DNA from: Raoultibacter timonensis
GTDB lineage: Bacteria; Actinomycetota; Coriobacteriia; Coriobacteriales; Eggerthellaceae
DNA: 57,328 nucleotides
Assembly: GCF_900240215.1 (NCBI RefSeq)
Contig: NZ_LT964679.1
Coordinates: 2,001,933 to 2,059,260 of the forward strand
Direction: 5' to 3'
The notes beneath the pieces are model-generated. The model saw only the letters and a program-made list of their open reading frames with translations, ran no database searches and was not told the DNA's origin. The position numbers and the translations under genes are program-made. Each line of letters starts with the position of its first letter. The stretch's first letter is position 1. Shown piece by piece: positions 16,525 to 26,906 of this stretch.

Positions 16525-17736
16525 CTACCGCCCCTGCAGAAAGTCGATCGCGTACTGGGCGGCAACCATCGACCCTTTCGCGAGCACGCTCTCGTCGACA
16601 TCGTAATAGCAGCTGTGCTGCGGATGGCTCGCGCCCACCTCGGGGTTGCGGCACCCGATGAACACGAACACGCCAGGAACGACGCGCAGGTATTCCGAGA
16701 AGTCCTCGCCCGAAAGCGTTCCGCGGTACTTGCCAAGCGCCTCGGCCCCCAGAACTTCCGCCACCGCGAGCTGGGCGCGCTTTGCGCATTTCACATCGTT
16801 GGAAAGCCCGGCGTTGCCCTCTTCGTACGTAACGCGAGCCACGGCGCCGAACGTATGGGCCGTCTTCTCGGCAATGTGCTCGATGCACGAGGGCAGTTCG
16901 CGACGCAGCTCGTCGCTCCACGTTCGCACGGTACCCGTCAGGTAGGCCGAGCCCGCCATGATGTTGCGCGCCTCTCCCCCATGAAACTCCCCCACCGTCA
17001 CGACTGCGGGCTCGAACGGCGAAATGTCGCGGCTGACGAGGATCTGCAGCGCATCGATCATCTCGGCTCCCACAACGATCGCGTCGACGCCTTTGTGCGG
17101 CATCGAGCCGTGCGCGCTCACACCCTCGATGTCGATGCGGAACCAGTCGGTATGGGCCATCCGGCGACCCGCTTCGCACGAGAACAGCCCCGCATCGATT
17201 TCGCTCCAGATATGCGCACCGTAGATCGTATCGACCCCGTCGAGAGCGCCCGCCTCGATCATCTTGGTCGACCCGATGGATATCTCCTCGGCCGGCTGGA
17301 AGAGAATGCGCGCTTCACCCGCAAACTCCGAGGCGAGATCGCGCAGGATCCGCGTTGCGCCGAGCATCATGGCGATATGGCAATCGTGCCCGCAGGCGTG
17401 CATCATGCCGATCTTCTCCGACGCGTACGGCAACCCCGTCCGTTCGGTCACGGGAAGGGCGTCGATGTCGCAGCGTAGGGCGATAGCGCGACAAGCTTCC
17501 CCTGAAGCCTCCGCCGTCCCCCGAACCGAAGCGATTACACCCGTTTCGGCGACGCGCCGGTACGGCACGCCGAGGGCATCGAGCCGCCCGCAGATTGACT
17601 CCGATGTCGCATGTTCTTTCCCGCTCGGTTCGGGATGGGCGTGGTAGTACCTGCGATCTGCGATGATACTCGATTCGATCGCCGCGCCGATTGCCTTGAT
17701 TCTCTCCGTTGCCCTCTGCTCCACACCATATCCCAT
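16525..17736 (-). CDS. M20D-type metallopeptidase/amidohydrolase
   Basis: This 403-residue metal-dependent hydrolase has the M20D signatures YYHAHPEPSG near residue 29, MHACGHDCH near residue 111, FQPAEE near residue 146, and H in GVSAHGSMPHKG. Such enzymes remove acyl or aminoacyl groups from amino acids or small peptides (hippurate hydrolase-like). The specific substrate is unknown. It ends at the CPBP terminator and lies downstream of an MFS transporter gene, separated by 91 bases. Confidence 0.92.
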   Translation of the reverse strand: MGYGVEQRATERIKAIGAAIESSIIADRRYYHAHPEPSGKEHATSESICGRLDALGVPYRRVAETGVIASVRGTAEASGEACRAIALRCDIDALPVTERTGLPYASEKIGMMHACGHDCHIAMMLGATRILRDLASEFAGEARILFQPAEEISIGSTKMIEAGALDGVDTIYGAHIWSEIDAGLFSCEAGRRMAHTDWFRIDIEGVSAHGSMPHKGVDAIVVGAEMIDALQILVSRDISPFEPAVVTVGEFHGGEARNIMAGSAYLTGTVRTWSDELRRELPSCIEHIAEKTAHTFGAVARVTYEEGNAGLSNDVKCAKRAQLAVAEVLGAEALGKYRGTLSGEDFSEYLRVVPGVFVFIGCRNPEVGASHPQHSCYYDVDESVLAKGSMVAAQYAIDFLQGR

Positions 17737-17827
17737 CGCTCGCTTTTATCTCAAGCTTACCATAAACGAAAGCGACGGCGCCAACCGACGGTTCCGAACG
17801 CAACCGCAGGACGCGGCGGGCAACCCG

Positions 17828-19204
17828 CTACTTCACGCGCACAACGATATAGGCGAACGTCAGAACCGCGAACACCGCGGAAAACGCGAAGGCGAGCTGG
17901 TAGGCGAGCGCCGGCGTTGCAGCTGTAGGCGACACGACGGTGATGAGGTACACCATGGCCGAGGTGCCGAGCGACGCGCAGGCCTGGCGTACCGCGATGC
18001 AGAACGAGCTGCCGTCGGTGACGATGCTGCGCGGCAGATCGGCGAGGCTCCACGAGATAAGGGGCGCCATCAACCCCGAAACGCCGAATGCACGAAAGGC
18101 CTGGAACAACATGGTCACGAAAAGCGGCGTGTTCTCGTCGACGAACACCATGATGATCGACCCGAACGCCAGAAGCACGCCCGATACCATCACAACCGGC
18201 CGGATGCCGATGCGGTCGACGAGCGCACCGGCGACGGGGTTGAGGAACAGCGCCGCAAGGGTGCCCGGCAGAAGGACGATTCCCGCATCGAGCGACGTGC
18301 CCCCGCACAGCCCCTCGATGTACAGGGGAATGACGAGCGTGATGCCCATGAACGAAGCGTGGAGAAAGTTCAGCGCCATGAAGCCCGAAGTGAACTGCCG
18401 TGACTTGAAGATGCCCATGTTGATAAGCGGATCGTCAACCCGGTTCTGCCTGCGCACGAACAGAACCAGAAACAGAATGCCCAACACGAGCGGCACCCAG
18501 ATGAACGGGCTCGTCAGCGCGAAACCGCTCGCGTTCGAGAACGCGAGCAGCAAGCCCCCGAAGCCGAGCGTCGACTGCATGAGCGAGACCGCATCGAGCT
18601 TTGCCGCGCCGTCGGCTGGTTTTTCGGCCGCAATGCACAGTGCCGTTGCCGCCGCAAGCACGATCACCGCAGCGAGGAGCAGGTAGAAGAAACTGCGCCA
18701 CCCGAACGAGAAGATCATCGCCCCGCCGATCGTGGGCCCGATGTTCGGAGCAAAGCCCATGGCGATGCCCGCGATGCCCATGGCGGTAGACCGGCGATCC
18801 GTCGGAAACTTCGTCATGGCGATCGTCTGCATGAGGGGCATGAGCAGTCCCGTCGAAACCGCCTGGAGCACGCGGCCGCCGAGCAGCATCCAGAAGTCAA
18901 CCGCTATGCAGTCGAGCAGCGATCCCGCGCAGAAGAACCCGAGCGCGATGAACACGTGCTGCCTGATGGAAAAACGGCGGGAGAAGAAGGTGGCAACGGG
19001 AACGGTCACGCCGAGCACGAGCATGTAGCTGGTCGTAAGCCATTGCCCGAGCCCCACGTCCACGCCGAATTCGCCGAGAATGCCGTGCATCATGGCGTTT
19101 ACCGCCGTCTGCGAAAGATTCCCGAACGCGCCCGCGAGCATAACGATGGCGAACAGCGCATACACCTGCGCGCGCTCGCCTTTTATCATCGATGTTGCTG
19201 CCAT
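17828..19204 (-). CDS. MFS transporter, DHA2-type drug exporter family
   Basis: This ~458-residue transporter has about fourteen hydrophobic segments. It shows the DHA2 (EmrB-like) motifs: GQWLTTSYMLVLGVTVPV, LLGGRVLQAVSTGLLMP and the GIAGIAMGFAPNIGPTIGG motif-C. It probably exports small organic molecules by proton antiport. ATG at 19204 (MAATSMIKGER) is preferred over the longer frame to 19255. It lies 73 bases downstream of the NSS transporter gene. Confidence 0.88.
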   Translation of the reverse strand: MAATSMIKGERAQVYALFAIVMLAGAFGNLSQTAVNAMMHGILGEFGVDVGLGQWLTTSYMLVLGVTVPVATFFSRRFSIRQHVFIALGFFCAGSLLDCIAVDFWMLLGGRVLQAVSTGLLMPLMQTIAMTKFPTDRRSTAMGIAGIAMGFAPNIGPTIGGAMIFSFGWRSFFYLLLAAVIVLAAATALCIAAEKPADGAAKLDAVSLMQSTLGFGGLLLAFSNASGFALTSPFIWVPLVLGILFLVLFVRRQNRVDDPLINMGIFKSRQFTSGFMALNFLHASFMGITLVIPLYIEGLCGGTSLDAGIVLLPGTLAALFLNPVAGALVDRIGIRPVVMVSGVLLAFGSIIMVFVDENTPLFVTMLFQAFRAFGVSGLMAPLISWSLADLPRSIVTDGSSFCIAVRQACASLGTSAMVYLITVVSPTAATPALAYQLAFAFSAVFAVLTFAYIVVRVK

Positions 19205-19277
19205 ACCGCCTGCCAAACCTCGTCCCTCAAACGTCCGTGCCGCCGATGCGCACATCGGACAGCCGCGAACCGGCGCC

Positions 19278-20645
19278 TTACCCTATGCCCCCGAAGAAAA
19301 TGCCGAGCACGTAGACAAGCGCCGTAATGCCCACGAACACGTACTTGGTCAAGACCTCGAACCATCTGCCGAGCGGCTTGCCGCGGCCGAGCTCTACTTG
19401 GCTGCGCGCAAAGCCCTTCGGGCAAACCCAGAAAAACATGATAGCAGCGAGCAGGGCTCCTAAGGGGATGACGAATATGGAGATGACATCCATCCAGGTG
19501 CCAACGGACGAACCGCTTTCGATGAACACGCCGACGAGCGCCGCAACGGCGGCAACGACGCCGACGGCGGCCCCGCGAGAAAGCTTCAATTCGTGCTGAA
19601 GCGCCTCGATCGGCGTTTCGAATAGGTTGACCAGCGAAGTTACCGCTGCGCACAGCACCGCGAAGAAGAACACGACCGCGATGACGGAGCCGAACGGCAT
19701 CTGCTGGAATACCGCCGGAAGCGTGATGAACATGAGCGGCGGACCCGAGGCGGCGTCGAACCCGAACGAGAACACCGCGGGAATGATCACCATGGCGGCA
19801 AGCAGGGCGGCAAGGGTGTCGAACACGGCAACGGTGCGCGCCGACGAGACCACATCGACGTCCTTCTTCAGGTAGCTTCCGTACACCAGCGTCCCGCTTC
19901 CTGCCAGAGAAAGCGAGAAGAACGCCTGCCCGAGCGCGAATATCCACGTCGTGGGATTGGCGAGCGCCTCCCATCGGGGCACGAACAGGTACTCGTATCC
20001 CGCCCCGGCGCCGGGAAGCGTCGCCACGCGAACGAGCAGCACGACGAACAGGACGAAGAACAGCGGCGTCATGACCTTGTTCAGGCGCTCGATGCCGCGC
20101 GATACGCCGAGCACCATGACGGCGAACGTGAGCGTAAGGCCGACGAAGTGCCATCCGATGCTGCCGAAATCGACGGCCATAGCTCCGAAGTACGCACCGG
20201 TATCGGCCACCTGGGTAAGCTCCCCGGTAACCGCCGAAGCCAAATACTTGAGGAACCAGCCCACGACGACCGAATATCCGATGGCGAGCGCCAGCGACCC
20301 GAGCATGGGAACGAAGCCGATCGCGCGCCCGATGCGCTCGCCATTGCGGGTTTTGCGCATCTTGCACGCCTTCGCAAACGCGCCGACCGGGCCCGACTCC
20401 ATCGCACGGCCGAACGCCATTTCGCCAAGCACGCCCGAAAAGCCGAGCAAGGCAACGAAGATGAAATACGGGATGAGAAACGCCGCGCCGCCGAACTCGG
20501 CTACACGGTACGGAAACAGCCAGATGTTGCCCATGCCCACCGCCGAGCCGATGCACGCGATGATGAACGCCGCGCGGCTCGAAAAGCCGTCGCGCGCCTT
20601 CGCCTTACCGGACGATCCGTTTCCTTCGGAAGCCGCGGATGCCAT
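19278..20645 (-). CDS. Sodium-dependent NSS/SNF-family transporter
   Basis: This 455-residue, roughly eleven-helix protein has the neurotransmitter:sodium symporter signature in helix 1 (GSAVGMGNIWLFPY) and helix 6 (FSLSLAGSGTLVYGSYL). Bacterial members take up amino acids with sodium. The start lies 5 bases after the pth stop, so it is transcribed with glmU-prs-pth, an unusual attachment of a transporter to that housekeeping cluster. Confidence 0.93.
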   Translation of the reverse strand: MASAASEGNGSSGKAKARDGFSSRAAFIIACIGSAVGMGNIWLFPYRVAEFGGAAFLIPYFIFVALLGFSGVLGEMAFGRAMESGPVGAFAKACKMRKTRNGERIGRAIGFVPMLGSLALAIGYSVVVGWFLKYLASAVTGELTQVADTGAYFGAMAVDFGSIGWHFVGLTLTFAVMVLGVSRGIERLNKVMTPLFFVLFVVLLVRVATLPGAGAGYEYLFVPRWEALANPTTWIFALGQAFFSLSLAGSGTLVYGSYLKKDVDVVSSARTVAVFDTLAALLAAMVIIPAVFSFGFDAASGPPLMFITLPAVFQQMPFGSVIAVVFFFAVLCAAVTSLVNLFETPIEALQHELKLSRGAAVGVVAAVAALVGVFIESGSSVGTWMDVISIFVIPLGALLAAIMFFWVCPKGFARSQVELGRGKPLGRWFEVLTKYVFVGITALVYVLGIFFGGIG

Positions 20646-20650
20646 GCGGA

Positions 20651-21217
20651 TCAGTTAAAATCCTGCTGGGTTTTGGCAAGCCCATGATCGACGAGCGAGT
20701 ACACCGCCTCGGCACCGCGCGAACAGGCAACCTCGAAATCGTCCTTGGCCTCTTTGCGCGGGAGCGAGAGCACGTAGTCGGCTACGTTCATGCGCCCGGG
20801 AGGCCTGCCGATGCCGATGCGCACCCGAAACCAATCGCGCGTATTGAGCTTATCGCAGATCGAACGCAGGCCGTTGTGCCCCGCATGGCCTCCCCCGAAC
20901 TTCACGCGCACCGTGCCCGGATCGATATCGAGCTCGTCGTGAATCACGATGAGGTGATCGGCGTCGACGCCGTAGGCGTTCATAAGCTGCTTGACGGGGC
21001 CGCCCGACGTGTTCATGAAGCTCTGGGGCTTGGCGAGCACGAGATCGGTATCGCGGTAGACCGCCTTCGCGGTGAGCGCACCGCCCTCGGTCTTCCAGTA
21101 GCGCACCCCGAGCCTATCGGCGATCAGGTCGACCGTATCGAACCCGGCGTTATGCCGGGTGTGCGCATACTCGTCTCCGGGGTTACCCAGCCCCGCGATC
21201 AGGTAGGTTTCGGCCAT
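20651..21217 (-). CDS. pth: Peptidyl-tRNA hydrolase
   Basis: This 188-residue enzyme releases tRNA from prematurely dropped peptidyl-tRNA. It has GLGNPGDEYAHTRHNAGF near residue 9 with the catalytic histidine, QSFMNTSGGPVKQ near residue 66, and GGGHAGHNGLRSI near residue 108. It is downstream of prs in the conserved glmU-prs-pth order. Confidence 0.97.
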   Translation of the reverse strand: MAETYLIAGLGNPGDEYAHTRHNAGFDTVDLIADRLGVRYWKTEGGALTAKAVYRDTDLVLAKPQSFMNTSGGPVKQLMNAYGVDADHLIVIHDELDIDPGTVRVKFGGGHAGHNGLRSICDKLNTRDWFRVRIGIGRPPGRMNVADYVLSLPRKEAKDDFEVACSRGAEAVYSLVDHGLAKTQQDFN

Positions 21218-21248
21218 ATCCGGTCTCGTCCGCGAATCCGGCGACGGC

Positions 21249-22220
21249 CTACAGGGCGAAGTCGGGATCGAACAGGTCGGATACCGAGCCGTTGCTGTAC
21301 ACGTTCGCGATGGCGCGCGCGAGCAGCGGCGCTACCGAGACGACCTTGATCTTGCCGGTCTGATGCGCCTGGGGCACAGGGATGGTGTTGCAGACGACGA
21401 CTTCCTCGATCTCCGAGTTCTCGAGACGCTCGTACGCCGGGCCGCTGAAGATCGGATGCGTGGCGCACACGTACACCGTATCGGCACCCTGGGCCTTGAG
21501 CGTCGATACCGCAGCGACGAGCGTGCCGCCGGTATCGATCATGTCATCGTTGATGATGCAGATCTTGTCGCGCACATCGCCGATGAGCGCCGTGATCTCG
21601 GCCTGGTTGTGGCCGGGACGGCCCTTGTGCATGATGGCGAGATCGGCTTCCATGATGTCGGAGAGCTTCTTAGCGGCCTTCGCGCGGCCCACATCGGGGC
21701 TCACGACGCACAGGCGGCCCATGTCGAGGTTCTTCGCCTTGAAGTAGTCGGCGAGGATCGGAAGCGCAGTCAAGTGGTTGACCGGGGTGTCGAAGAAGCC
21801 CTGGATCTGACCCTGGTGCAGGTCGATGGTAATCGTGCGATCCACGCCGGCAACCGTCATGAGGTTGGCGACGAGCTTGGCTGTGATCGGCTCGCGGGCA
21901 GCGGCCTTACGGTCCTGGCGCGAATAGCCGTAATGGGAGATGACCGCCGTCACCGTTCGGGCGGATGCGCGCTTGGCCGCATCGGTCATGATGAGCAGCT
22001 CCATGAGGGCGTCGTTCACCTGCTCGCCGGCAACCGACTGGACGATGAACACGTCGGCACCGCGAACGCTTTCGAGGTAGCGCGCGTAGATCTCTCCGTT
22101 GGAAAACTTCTCAAGCTTCACATGGCCGAGCGTAATGCCGAGCGACTCGGCAATCTGATCGGCCAGTTCGGGGTTAACCGAACCGGAGAAAACGGCCATA
22201 CTCTTCTGCATTTCGGTCAT
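21249..22220 (-). CDS. prs: Ribose-phosphate diphosphokinase (PRPP synthetase)
   Basis: This 323-residue cytosolic enzyme makes phosphoribosyl pyrophosphate from ribose 5-phosphate and ATP. It has SGSVNPELADQIAESLG at the N-terminus, SHYGYSRQDRKAAAREPITAKL near residue 93, LHQGQIQGFFD near residue 128, and the PRPP-binding loop DDMIDTGGT near residue 223. It is clustered with glmU and pth. Confidence 0.97.
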   Translation of the reverse strand: MTEMQKSMAVFSGSVNPELADQIAESLGITLGHVKLEKFSNGEIYARYLESVRGADVFIVQSVAGEQVNDALMELLIMTDAAKRASARTVTAVISHYGYSRQDRKAAAREPITAKLVANLMTVAGVDRTITIDLHQGQIQGFFDTPVNHLTALPILADYFKAKNLDMGRLCVVSPDVGRAKAAKKLSDIMEADLAIMHKGRPGHNQAEITALIGDVRDKICIINDDMIDTGGTLVAAVSTLKAQGADTVYVCATHPIFSGPAYERLENSEIEEVVVCNTIPVPQAHQTGKIKVVSVAPLLARAIANVYSNGSVSDLFDPDFAL

Positions 22221-22385
22221 CGACGCGCTCCTTTTGACTCCGCCTTGAATTCAGTCGATTCGTATTGTATCCGCTCGTCGCCGCCTGATACCGCAACAAC
22301 GGTCAACTATCGTGGTTTCTTCACCATCGGTCCGGCAACCGCCTCCGTATCGCGCTGCCCGCTTCGTGCGGAGCGCATCGGCGCG

Positions 22386-23759
22386 CTATCGCTTCGCTGC
22401 GGTCTGGCGCGATTTCCAATCGGCGATCTCGACCTGCTTCGACCGCTCGAGCGCAAGCGAGCCCGGCGAAACGTCTTTCGTGATGACGGAGCCGGCACCG
22501 ATGGTCGCGTCTTCGCCGATGCGCACGGGAGCGACGAGCATCGTATCGCTGCCCACGAACACCCCATCGCCGATCGTCGTCTTGTGCTTGTTCGCGCCAT
22601 CGTAGTTGCAGGTGATCGAACCGGCGCCGATGTTGACGCCCTCGCCCATCTCGGTATCGCCGATGTAGCTGAGATGGGGAACCTTCGAGCCTTTGCCGAT
22701 CGTCGACTTCTTGATTTCGACGTGCGTTCCCGCCTTCGCACCCTCGCACAGATGCGCTCCGGGGCGCAGGTAGGCGCGCGGCCCGCAGATCGCGCCGTCG
22801 TCGATCGCGGCTTCGACGGCAACGGTTTCGTCGATCGTGCACCCCTCGCCCACCACGGTATCGGTCAAACGGGAGTTCGGGCCGACAACGGAGTCCTCGC
22901 CGACAACGGTTGCGCCGAGTAGGAAGGTGAGCGGCTCGATCACCACATCGCGCCCGATCGCGACGTCGGGGCCGATCCAGACGAGATCGGGATCCACCAT
23001 GGTCACGCCCTCGGCCATATGGCGGGCGTTGATACGCCGCTGCATGAACTTAGTGGCCTGGGCAAGCTGGATGCGCGAGTTGATGCCAAGGCACTCAGCG
23101 GGGTCTTCGGTGACGAGCGCCGACACGAGACGCCCTGCCTTGCGGCAGATTTCGAGTACATCGGTAAGGTAGAACTCGTTTTGCGCGTTATCGCTTCCCA
23201 CCTGCTCGAGCGCGGAGAACAGCGCCTGCGCGTCGAAGCAGTAGAAGCCCGAGTTGCACTCGGCGATGGCGGCCTCTTCGGGCGAGCAATCCTTCTGCTC
23301 GACGATGCGCTCGACCGAGCCCGCCTCGTCGCGCACGATGCGACCGTAGCCGAAAGGGTCGTCCATGTTCATGGTGAGCACCACGACCGCCGCGTTGCTC
23401 CGCTCCCGTTCTTCCACGAGCGCATGAATGGTTTCGGGCGTGATGAGCGGGCAATCGCCCGAAAGCACGACGAGCGAGCCGTCGAATCCCGCAAGCGCAT
23501 CGCGGCACACGGCAACCGCGTCGGCAGTGCCCTTGCGCTCGTACTGCACGACGATCTGCGTATCGGCCTCGACGAGCGGGATGACCTGCTCGCGCTCGTG
23601 TCCGACCACGCTCACCACCTCGCCGATGCCCGCAACGCGCGCGGCGTCGACGACCCAGCGCACGAGCGGCTTGCCCAAAAGCTCGTGGGCAACCTTCGGT
23701 TTCTTTGACTTCATGCGGGTGCCGGCTCCTGCGGCAAGAACGATAGCACGCGGTTCCAT
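22386..23759 (-). CDS. glmU: Bifunctional UDP-N-acetylglucosamine pyrophosphorylase/glucosamine-1-phosphate acetyltransferase
   Basis: This 457-residue enzyme makes UDP-GlcNAc for peptidoglycan. The N-terminal uridyltransferase has LAAGAGTRMKSKKPKVAHEL at residue 9, with GDCPLITPE near residue 100. The C-terminal half is a left-handed beta-helix of hexapeptide repeats (IEPLTFLLGATVVGEDSVVG) containing LSYIGDTEMGEGVNIGAGSI. It is first in the glmU-prs-pth cluster. Confidence 0.97.
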   Translation of the reverse strand: MEPRAIVLAAGAGTRMKSKKPKVAHELLGKPLVRWVVDAARVAGIGEVVSVVGHEREQVIPLVEADTQIVVQYERKGTADAVAVCRDALAGFDGSLVVLSGDCPLITPETIHALVEERERSNAAVVVLTMNMDDPFGYGRIVRDEAGSVERIVEQKDCSPEEAAIAECNSGFYCFDAQALFSALEQVGSDNAQNEFYLTDVLEICRKAGRLVSALVTEDPAECLGINSRIQLAQATKFMQRRINARHMAEGVTMVDPDLVWIGPDVAIGRDVVIEPLTFLLGATVVGEDSVVGPNSRLTDTVVGEGCTIDETVAVEAAIDDGAICGPRAYLRPGAHLCEGAKAGTHVEIKKSTIGKGSKVPHLSYIGDTEMGEGVNIGAGSITCNYDGANKHKTTIGDGVFVGSDTMLVAPVRIGEDATIGAGSVITKDVSPGSLALERSKQVEIADWKSRQTAAKR

Positions 23760-23922
23760 CGAGGCGATCCTCCATCAACGTAAACGTGTAGCCGGGCGAA
23801 ACGAGCTCCTTGCGGTGCGCCGCGCCCGGCCGCTTTGGGTGGAAATCAGTATACCGCAACGCCTGAAAGATCGACGATCAGTCAAGCTTGACTCCATGCG
23901 ATCGCCACCCATGCGCTTTGCT

Positions 23923-24192
23923 CTATTCGCGTTCCCGAATCGCCACATGGATCGAATCGCCCGGCTGTTTGCCGATCGCCGCCCGGACGTCTTTGCGTAT
24001 GCCGATGACATGACCGGGCGTGCCCATCCGAACGAGGCTGCCGTCGTAGGGGTGCCCGTCGAAGGCCGCATGCACTTTCACGCGCCCCCGCCCGAACTCT
24101 TCGCGCACGTCGAAGGGGAATTCCACATAGGCGCCGTCGATGCCGTCGACCTTGCGGATAACCGCATCGAACTCGTACGTTGTATCGTTCAC
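23923..24192 (-). CDS. DUF1905 domain protein
   Basis: This 89-residue protein has the DUF1905 beta-barrel pattern: [41 protein letters not shown] and [21 protein letters not shown]. The family often resembles a translation-barrel-like fold of unknown function. It is a single gene between glmU and nhaA, and its start follows GGAG. Confidence 0.9.
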   Translation of the reverse strand: MNDTTYEFDAVIRKVDGIDGAYVEFPFDVREEFGRGRVKVHAAFDGHPYDGSLVRMGTPGHVIGIRKDVRAAIGKQPGDSIHVAIRERE

Positions 24193-24218
24193 GGAGCTCC
24201 TTTCGCGATCCCGTCCCG

Positions 24219-24249
24219 AAAAAGCGCTGCCCCGTACAAGCGGGGCAGC
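24219..24249 (-). terminator. Intrinsic terminator of nhaA
   Basis: On the minus strand GCTGCCCCG pairs with CGGGGCAGC (arms 24249-24241 and 24234-24226) around a 6-base loop, then a TTTTT tract at 24223-24219. It lies 15 bases after the nhaA stop. Confidence 0.85.
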
Positions 24250-24263
24250 ATCGCATCGTCGGT

Positions 24264-25916
24264 TTACTTCGTTTTGCCCGAACCGCTCGCGCCCGCATCG
24301 TCGATCCTGTCGGGATCGGCCGATCCCTCATCGGCCGCTCGGTCGCTGCGCCTATCGTCCGATCCGAGCTCGACGACGATCTCCGCGTACCCGTCGCCTT
24401 CGCGCTGAGCAGCCTCTATCTCCTCCTTGAGCAGGGGGCTTTCGATCTCTTCGAGCATGCGCTTGCCAGCCTCGACGTACTCCTTGTCGGAGGCGGGATG
24501 GCCTGCATCGTCGCTCGCCGTAGCGATGTAGGCAACGCCTTTCTTGCGTGCCGCATTCGCCTGAACGAACAGCACGAGAAATCCGACGACACCTGCGATA
24601 AGCGAAGCCGAGAGGATCGCGAGCTTTGCCGTAGTCACGATAGCGGGGTCGTCGAATGCGAGGTTGGCCACGAAGATGGCCATGGTGAACCCGACGCCTC
24701 CGAGGATGCCCGCGCCGAACATATGGCCCCAGTTCGCATGCTCAGGGAGCGATGCGAGCTTGGTTTTGACGATGATGAAGCTGAACAGCATGATGCCGAT
24801 CGGCTTGCCGAGGAGCAGCCCGAAGAACACGCCGTAGAGCGCCGGATCGGCAAAGATGTTGCCGAGGCTGCCGTCAACGAACGACACGTCGGCGTTGGTG
24901 AGCGCGAACAGCGGCAAGATGGCGAAGTACACCCACGGGTAGAGCTTGTTCTCGAGACGCGTCGCAGGCGGCACCACCTGACGCGCAACGCGGCTCAGGC
25001 TCGACACCGTTTTGATGTAATCCTTCTGCCCGATAACCGGATCGTTCGGCTCGTAGAGCTCCTTTGCCTCCTTGATGCGGTTGCCCGACCAGGAAATGAA
25101 GCTCTTGAGGTTGACGCGAGAACCCGAGGGAATCGCAAAGGCCAGCAGTACGCCCGCGATGGTCGAGTGCACACCCGACATGAACACGCAGTACCACAGC
25201 ACGATGCCCACAAGGATATAGGGCGTCAGGGAATACACGTGCCGGCGGTTCATGACGATGAGCGCGATGAACACAACGGCGGCCGCAATGAGCCAGAACG
25301 CCGAGGGGCTCTGCCCGTAGAAAACGGCGATGACGAGGATGGCGATGATGTCGTCGGCCACGGCGAGCGTGCTCAGGAACACGCGGATGCCGTTGGGCAC
25401 GCGGTTGCCCAGAAGCGCCATGATGCCGAGCGCGAACGCGATGTCGGTGGCAGTGGGAACGCCCCAGCCGTGAGCCGTGTCAGGGTTCGTCGCATTGAAG
25501 ATGAGGTAGATGACGATCGGGAAGAACACGCCGCCGAACGCAGCTACGATGGGCAGCAGCGCCTGCCGGATGTTCGTGAGCTCGCCCACCGTCATCTCGT
25601 ACTTTATCTCAAGGCCTACGAGCAGGAAGAACACCGCCATGAAGATGTCGTTGATAACGTGGGCAAGCGACATCTCGGCCGTTGCCTCGCCAAAGAAAAA
25701 GCCCACTTCGGTATGCCAGAACGCATAGAACTGATCGTAGAACGCCGTGTTGGCGACAACGAGGGCGACGATGGCGGCCAGCAGCATGAACGCCGCCGCC
25801 TTGGTCGAAGAGTGGAACAGCTGGATTATCCTTTTGTAGAGCGCCTGGTGTCCGGCGACTTCTTGGATGAAAAGAGAATCTTTACCGGTGTCTTTGCCCG
25901 TATTGCTACCCGTCAT
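24264..25916 (-). CDS. nhaA: Na+/H+ antiporter NhaA, with long charged C-terminal extension
   Basis: This 550-residue inner-membrane antiporter has NhaA signatures: [19 protein letters not shown] near residue 151, with the adjacent [16 protein letters not shown] holding the paired aspartates of the ion site, and [18 protein letters not shown] near residue 391. It expels Na+ in exchange for protons. Compared with the usual ~390-440 residues it has about 120 extra, mostly acidic C-terminal residues ([16 protein letters not shown] and onward), likely cytoplasmic and possibly regulatory. ATG at 25916 begins a polar N-terminus. Confidence 0.95.
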   Translation of the reverse strand: MTGSNTGKDTGKDSLFIQEVAGHQALYKRIIQLFHSSTKAAAFMLLAAIVALVVANTAFYDQFYAFWHTEVGFFFGEATAEMSLAHVINDIFMAVFFLLVGLEIKYEMTVGELTNIRQALLPIVAAFGGVFFPIVIYLIFNATNPDTAHGWGVPTATDIAFALGIMALLGNRVPNGIRVFLSTLAVADDIIAILVIAVFYGQSPSAFWLIAAAVVFIALIVMNRRHVYSLTPYILVGIVLWYCVFMSGVHSTIAGVLLAFAIPSGSRVNLKSFISWSGNRIKEAKELYEPNDPVIGQKDYIKTVSSLSRVARQVVPPATRLENKLYPWVYFAILPLFALTNADVSFVDGSLGNIFADPALYGVFFGLLLGKPIGIMLFSFIIVKTKLASLPEHANWGHMFGAGILGGVGFTMAIFVANLAFDDPAIVTTAKLAILSASLIAGVVGFLVLFVQANAARKKGVAYIATASDDAGHPASDKEYVEAGKRMLEEIESPLLKEEIEAAQREGDGYAEIVVELGSDDRRSDRAADEGSADPDRIDDAGASGSGKTK

Positions 25917-26052
25917 ATGAACCCCACTGTCGGCTTATCGGCGTTTTGGCTGATCTGTTCGTGAAAGTATACTATCGCGTAATCATGCACCGATCAGGAA
26001 GTCGATAAACTGTTTACAATTTTTCAACCGGTTTCTGTGCACACGTCCAAAA

Positions 26053-26072
26053 GATAGCGACTATGCGCTATC
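26053..26072. promoter_or_regulatory. Inverted repeat in the nhaA/hpf divergent promoter region
   Basis: GATAGCG and CGCTATC flank 6 bases in the 283-base gap between divergent nhaA and hpf. A TTGACG lies at 26088-26093. The repeat could be an operator or a leader hairpin; no regulator can be named. Confidence 0.3.
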
Positions 26073-26199
26073 CTGTTCGTATCAGCTTGACGGAAGGAGT
26101 CGGGTTTGGGTTCGTGTCGATCAAAACGCATCGCTGCGCGCCCGAAAACGTCCTGACCAAGCTGTTTTTTATTAGCCACGATCGTAAGAGGTGATTGCC

Positions 26200-26772
26200 A
26201 TGAGCATTACCGTCACCGGACGCAAAATGCCCGTAACCGAAGCACTGCGTCAGTATGCCGAAGAGAAAATCGGGAACTCCATGAAGGTCATGGACATCGA
26301 TCCCCTGGTTGCCGAAGTAGTGCTGTTCGTCGAGAAGAATCCGGCGAATCCGCGTCCTGCCGTATGCGAAGTCACCCTGCGCACCAAAGGCCATATCGTT
26401 CGCGTCGAAGAGAGCGAAGAGGACATGTACGCGGCCATCGACGTTGCCGCTGCGAAGGTTCTCCGCCAACTGCGCAAGTACAAGACCCGCGTCGTCGATC
26501 GCAAAGTGCGCGCCGGCGTTGAAAAGGCTCCCGATGCCATTCCCGCAACGGGCGCCAGCCTCGACGAGCTCATGGAGGAGCTTGCCGACGACGAGGTCGT
26601 ACGCGTCAAGGAGATCGAGTTCGAGCCGCTGACTGAAGAGGAAGCACTCGTGAAGATCGACCTTCTGGGCCACGACTTCTTCGCCTACACCGATCGTGAT
26701 TCCAACCTCGTCAACGTCCTGTACCGTCGCGACGACGGCGGCTACGGTCTGTTGAAGCAGGTCGAGGAATAA
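26200..26772 (+). CDS. hpf: Ribosome hibernation-promoting factor, long form
   Basis: This 190-residue protein binds idle ribosomes and promotes 100S dimers. The N-terminal HPF/RaiA domain starts MSITVTGRKMPVTEALRQYAEEKI. The C-terminal dimerisation domain ends KIDLLGHDFFAYTDRDSN and NVLYRRDDGGYGLL, which marks the long form. ATG at 26200 follows AAGAGGTG; a GTG at 26191 is in frame but overlaps the Shine-Dalgarno. A strong terminator follows. Confidence 0.95.
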   Translation: MSITVTGRKMPVTEALRQYAEEKIGNSMKVMDIDPLVAEVVLFVEKNPANPRPAVCEVTLRTKGHIVRVEESEEDMYAAIDVAAAKVLRQLRKYKTRVVDRKVRAGVEKAPDAIPATGASLDELMEELADDEVVRVKEIEFEPLTEEEALVKIDLLGHDFFAYTDRDSNLVNVLYRRDDGGYGLLKQVEE

Positions 26773-26803
26773 CCGGCATCTCGGCAACAGCGCAACCCTA
26801 TGG

Positions 26804-26832
26804 CAGGAGCCCCGATCGGGGCTCCTGTTTTT
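26804..26832 (+). terminator. Intrinsic terminator of hpf
   Basis: CAGGAGCCCCGA and TCGGGGCTCCTG form a perfect 24-base palindrome followed by TTTTT, 32 bases after the hpf stop. Confidence 0.92.
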
Positions 26833-26906
26833 GTGCGGGGCTCCTGCTTTACGTACGCCGGCTTCCCTCCGCACGGCCCCGCATGCCCCCTCGCGCGGGA
26901 CCGCAT

